From Rhizobacter sp. (lineage in GTDB: Bacteria > Pseudomonadota > Gammaproteobacteria > Burkholderiales > Burkholderiaceae_C): a DNA stretch of 8,555 nt. The translations under genes and the position numbers were made by a program. Numbering within the stretch: the first letter of the stretch is position 1; each line of letters opens with the position of its first letter. The notes under the pieces are model-generated. The model was not told the origin of the DNA and made no database searches. It was given only the letters and a program-made list of their open reading frames with translations. Positions 6,131 to 8,555 of this stretch are shown one piece after another. The stretch covers positions 1 to 8,555 of the forward strand of contig JANYFX010000584.1 of assembly GCA_025359585.1 (NCBI GenBank). The letters run 5' to 3'.

Positions 6131-7140
6131 CGGTACCAGCGCTGCAGCGCCAGCGCGTGATGGCGTTCGCGTGCCGCGCCGGTGGGCAGCCACTGGCGGT
6201 GGCTGGAGGCGGCACGCGTCAGGAAGTCGAACCACGCCATGTGCCGTCGCAACACCCGCTGCTGGCGGTGTTCGATCAGCGGGTTGAAGATGCCGTGGCG
6301 GCTGAAAAGCTGGCGCGGGTTCTTCTTGACCCAGAGCCAGGACCCCATCTCAAGCGTGAGGGGCAGGAACATGCGCTCGTTATCAACGTTGGCTTGAAGA
6401 TAGAGGTGGTCCCACAGATCACCGTGCGTCAGGTACTGGCGGCTCTGCGGCTCGAGCACATAGCGGTGGTGGGCGTGGCTGTGGTCGAAGATCTCGCTCA
6501 GTGCGTGCACTTCGGCCAGGTGCGCGATCGGCCGCGCGGTGTGCGCGAACGGGAACCAGATGCGGTCGACCGTGCCGAAGCCCGAATGGCAATCGAGCGC
6601 GATGCTGAAGGGCCGCGTCAGCAGTTCGGTGCGCACCAGATCGCACAGCGCCTGGCTCTCGGTTTCCATGGGCGCGCCCTGCGGTCCGCGGTACCAGGGC
6701 AGCCCGGCGCTCACCCGCTGCCCGCCGATCAGCCACGGCACCGCTTCGCTTGCGTCGAGCGGCGCATTGCGCATCAGGTCCACGCCGTTCGGGTTGGCGC
6801 GTGTGCCGCGCCACACACCGCCGGGGTTGACGAGCGGCATGAACACCAGCCGCAGGGTTTCGAGCTGGCGCTGCAACACGCTGTCCCAGCGCAGCCGCCG
6901 CACGAGGCTGCGCAGGTAGGTCAGCACGAGCTCGGCGCCGATGCGCTCCAGGCCGTGCACACCACCGAAAAAACCCACCGCCGGAACCTGCGGATCGGGG
7001 TTGCCCAGGGCGATGGCGTAGAGCTGCATGCGCTGGCCATGGCAGGCAACGTCGCCGACCACGCGGTGCTCGATCCGCGAGCCGCCTTCTTCGATGATTT
7101 GCTGCAGTTCGACCAGCTCGGGCAGTTCGGTGGGGCTCAC
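6127..7140 (-). CDS. M14-family zinc carboxypeptidase
   Basis: About 337 residues with an M14 metallopeptidase core. Zinc ligands are His62 and Glu65 in GGVHGLERIGAE, and His185 in ALDCHSGFG. The catalytic Glu is Glu264 in LTLEMGSW. The substrate-binding region has NPGGVWRGTRANPNGVDLMRN in part at 105-125, with Arg114 matching the position of Arg127 of carboxypeptidase A. The usual Asn of the N-R-N motif is Met123 here, leaving MRN. No signal peptide is evident. It is the first gene of a two-gene operon and overlaps the hydrolase by ATGA. Start: GTG 7140 is chosen because the family-like sequence begins near LPELVELQQ and a promoter-like pair lies at 7177-7205. GTG 7245 (372 aa) and TTG 7167 are alternatives, none with a clear ribosome-binding site. 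Substrate specificity is unknown. Confidence 0.87.
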   Translation of the reverse strand: MSPTELPELVELQQIIEEGGSRIEHRVVGDVACHGQRMQLYAIALGNPDPQVPAVGFFGGVHGLERIGAELVLTYLRSLVRRLRWDSVLQRQLETLRLVFMPLVNPGGVWRGTRANPNGVDLMRNAPLDASEAVPWLIGGQRVSAGLPWYRGPQGAPMETESQALCDLVRTELLTRPFSIALDCHSGFGTVDRIWFPFAHTARPIAHLAEVHALSEIFDHSHAHHRYVLEPQSRQYLTHGDLWDHLYLQANVDNERMFLPLTLEMGSWLWVKKNPRQLFSRHGIFNPLIEHRQQRVLRRHMAWFDFLTRAASSHRQWLPTGAARERHHALALQRWYR

Positions 7141-7176
7141 ACAAGGGGTCGCGGAGGCGTCGGGCAACGATCGTCG

Positions 7177-7205
7177 AGGATAGCCGTGCGGCCCCCCGTT
7201 GCCGA
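7177..7205 (-). promoter_or_regulatory. Possible promoter of the peptidase-hydrolase operon
   Basis: On the minus strand, TCGGCA (7205-7200, 4/6 to TTGACA) and TATCCT (7182-7177, 4/6 to TATAAT) have a 17-bp spacer. The predicted start of transcription near 7169 leaves a short leader to GTG 7140 and would exclude the longer GTG 7245 start. High-GC sequence yields such pairs by chance, so this is tentative. Confidence 0.35.
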
Positions 7206-7307
7206 GCTCCGGCCGCGCCGTGCGCACGCCGCGCCACACCCGCACCGCATGACATCAAACCGACACACGAACAGGCTACGTTCGAGCAACCCACTCCCCG
7301 AGCCACC

Positions 7308-7445
7308 ATGCCGAACCGCGCCCGCCCGTTGATCGCCCCTTCAGCCTTCGCGCTGGGCGCCGCAGTCGTGTGGGGCTTGATCGAATGGGTCGCGTTGTGG
7401 CGCAGCCGCTGGCGCGACCGCAAGGCGCCTGTCTTGCGGCGCTGA
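7308..7445 (+). CDS. Small single-pass membrane protein, 45 aa
   Basis: An ORF of 45 codons from ATG 7308 to TGA 7443-7445. It has a short basic N-terminus (MPNRARP) and one hydrophobic segment of about 20 residues (residues 8-31, including FALGAAVVWGLIEWVALW). An Arg/Lys-rich tail follows (RSRWRDRK, then APVLRR). This layout is that of a real membrane microprotein, and the ORF fills the gap between the divergent peptidase gene and the convergent tctA gene. The charged flanks give no strong topology call, as both ends are basic. The ribosome-binding site is weak (a GAG about 6 nt upstream). I recognise no named family. Its function is unknown; its compact fit between neighbours and its amino-acid pattern favour it being translated. 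Confidence 0.55.
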   Translation: MPNRARPLIAPSAFALGAAVVWGLIEWVALWRSRWRDRKAPVLRR

Positions 7446-7450
7446 CACTG

Positions 7451-7479
7451 AAAAAGCGAACCGCATGCCTCGTGTTCAC
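7451..7479 (-). terminator. Candidate intrinsic terminator after tctA
   Basis: Minus strand, just after the tctA stop at 7488. A 6-bp stem with one G-T wobble (GTGAAC at 7479-7474, GTTCGC at 7461-7456) with a 12-nt loop is followed directly by five T residues (7455-7451). The stem is weak for a terminator and could be coincidental. It overlaps nothing coding, lying in the 42-bp gap to the small membrane ORF. Confidence 0.3.
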
Positions 7480-7487
7480 CGGCCCGA

Positions 7488-8555
7488 TCACGAAGGCACG
7501 GGCGCGGCGCGTGATTTGGCAAGGCCCGCGATCAGCTGCCACATGATGAAGACGCCGATCAGGCCCAGCAGCGTGCCGCTGATGGGGCGCGTGAAGAACG
7601 AGCTGAAGTGGCCACGGCTCAGCAGCAGCGCACGCCTGAAGTTCTCTTCGAGCATCGGGCCGAGAATGAAGCCCAGCATCAGCGGCGCCGGGTCCAGATC
7701 GAGGCGCAGGAACATGTAGCCGACCAGGCCGAAGCCGGCGGTGATGAAGATGTCGTCCAGGTTGTTGTTGACGCTGTAGGTGCCGATGCAGCAGAAGAAC
7801 AGGATCGACGGGAACAACACCGCGTAGGGAATCTTGAACACCGACAGCCAGTAGCGCACCAATGGCACGTTCAGTGTGATCAGGAAACAGTTGCCGACCC
7901 ACATGCTGGCCACCAGGCCCCAGAACAGATCGGGGTGGTTGGCGATCATGTTCGGGCCGGGCTGGATGCCCTTGATGATGAAGGCCGCCATCATCAGCGC
8001 CATGACCGCGTTCTCGGGAATGCCGATGCTCATCAGTGGAATGAAACTGGTGCGCGCTGCCGCCTCGTCGGCAGCGGCTTGCCCGGCCACACCCTCGATC
8101 GCGCCGCTGCCGATCTCATGCTTGTACTTGCTGACCTTCTTGTCCACGGCGTAGGCCGCAAACTGTGCGATCACCGGGCCGCCGCCGGGCAGAATGCCGA
8201 GCAGAGAGCCGATCACGCTGCCGCGCAATGCGCTGGGAATGATGCGTTTGAACTCGGCCCACGTGGGAATGAGATTGATCTTGCCGTTGAAGGGTGTGCG
8301 CTCATCTTTGTTGTCGAGATTTTTCGTGATCTCGGCAATGCCGAAGCACCCCAGCGCGATGCTCACCAGGCCGATACCCTCGGCGAGGAAAGGTACGTCC
8401 ATGGTGAAGCGAGGCGTTCCACTGTTGACATCCGTTCCTATCGAGCCTAGCAGCACGCCGATCAAGCACATAGCCATGCCGTTGAGCAGACTGCCGGTGG
8501 TGACGAAGCTGACGCAAACAAAGCCCACCAGCATGAGTGCACAGTAGTCAGCAGG
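7488..8555 (-). CDS. tctA: Tripartite tricarboxylate transporter permease TctA (5' end outside window)
   Basis: The large membrane subunit of a TctABC-type secondary transporter, which imports carboxylates using a periplasmic binding protein (TctC) and a small membrane subunit (TctB). The visible 355 codons start mid-gene with PADYCALM at the right edge; TctA is about 500 residues, so roughly 145 are missing. Family hallmarks are GTDVNSGTPRFTMDVP, the GSVIGSLLGILPGGGP motif, SGAIEGVAGQAAADEAA and FIPLMSIGIPENAVMALM. Several hydrophobic helices follow (such as LFPSILFFCCIGTYSV), then a helix near the C-terminus (LLGLIGVFIMWQLIAG). The Met at 8534 is internal, not the start. TctA usually comes last in tctCBA order, so the other subunits should lie to the right. 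The substrate cannot be read from the permease; the stop is TGA at 7490-7488. Confidence 0.93.
   Translation of the reverse strand, partial: PADYCALMLVGFVCVSFVTTGSLLNGMAMCLIGVLLGSIGTDVNSGTPRFTMDVPFLAEGIGLVSIALGCFGIAEITKNLDNKDERTPFNGKINLIPTWAEFKRIIPSALRGSVIGSLLGILPGGGPVIAQFAAYAVDKKVSKYKHEIGSGAIEGVAGQAAADEAAARTSFIPLMSIGIPENAVMALMMAAFIIKGIQPGPNMIANHPDLFWGLVASMWVGNCFLITLNVPLVRYWLSVFKIPYAVLFPSILFFCCIGTYSVNNNLDDIFITAGFGLVGYMFLRLDLDPAPLMLGFILGPMLEENFRRALLLSRGHFSSFFTRPISGTLLGLIGVFIMWQLIAGLAKSRAAPVPS

Noticed and set aside
6157..7332. Plus-strand open frame of 391 codons
   Set aside because: It is the antisense of the M14 peptidase gene, whose zinc-ligand motifs are clear on the minus strand.
7608..8450. 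Plus-strand open frame of 280 codons rich in His, Gln and Glu
   Set aside because: It is antisense to tctA; the His/Gln/Asp-rich composition is the usual shadow of a hydrophobic membrane protein.

Overview
The window is a high-GC segment with gene styles typical of a betaproteobacterium, most likely of the Burkholderiales (Rubrivivax/Leptothrix/Comamonadaceae-like). It has dense genes, strong GC at third codon positions, a tripartite tricarboxylate transporter permease, a LysR-controlled aldehyde dehydrogenase and an OlsB-type N-acyltransferase. The taxonomic placement is inference from composition and gene content only.

Layout, left to right. Positions 1-717 hold the tail of an unidentified plus-strand gene, then an ABC-type ATPase that keeps Walker A, Walker B and the H-loop but has no LSGGQ signature. 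A GAF-domain protein with an unclear start codon follows (to 1231). It converges on a minus-strand CoA-acylating methylmalonate-semialdehyde dehydrogenase (mmsA, 1362-2882). Divergent from mmsA is a LysR-type regulator (2992-3927). The 109-bp gap between them has a perfect 7-bp dyad with LysR T-N11-A geometry, centred about 65 bp upstream of the expected mmsA transcription start.

Positions 3928-4556 have no intact gene. They contain unrecognised lower-GC sequence, the N-terminal third of an IS110-family transposase on the minus strand (a dead remnant), and then four GTCAT-like units repeated at exactly 11 bp. That array resembles a double Pho box and lies just upstream of an olsB-like ornithine-lipid synthase gene (4557-5378). 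The olsB stop region overlaps by 28 bp with the 3' end of a convergent two-gene minus-strand operon: an M14-family zinc carboxypeptidase followed, through an ATGA overlap, by an alpha/beta hydrolase. Divergent from the peptidase is a 45-codon single-pass membrane microprotein (7308-7445). The right edge cuts a minus-strand TctA permease (7488 to beyond 8555); its tctB/tctC partners would lie outside the window.

Regulatory logic: mmsA is probably switched by the adjacent LysR protein in response to a metabolite. The olsB-like gene is probably induced by phosphate starvation through PhoB, making phosphorus-free ornithine lipids. No complete novel system is evident. The strongest second-look items are the signature-less ABC ATPase, the phased Pho-box array, the LysR operator geometry and the small membrane ORF.
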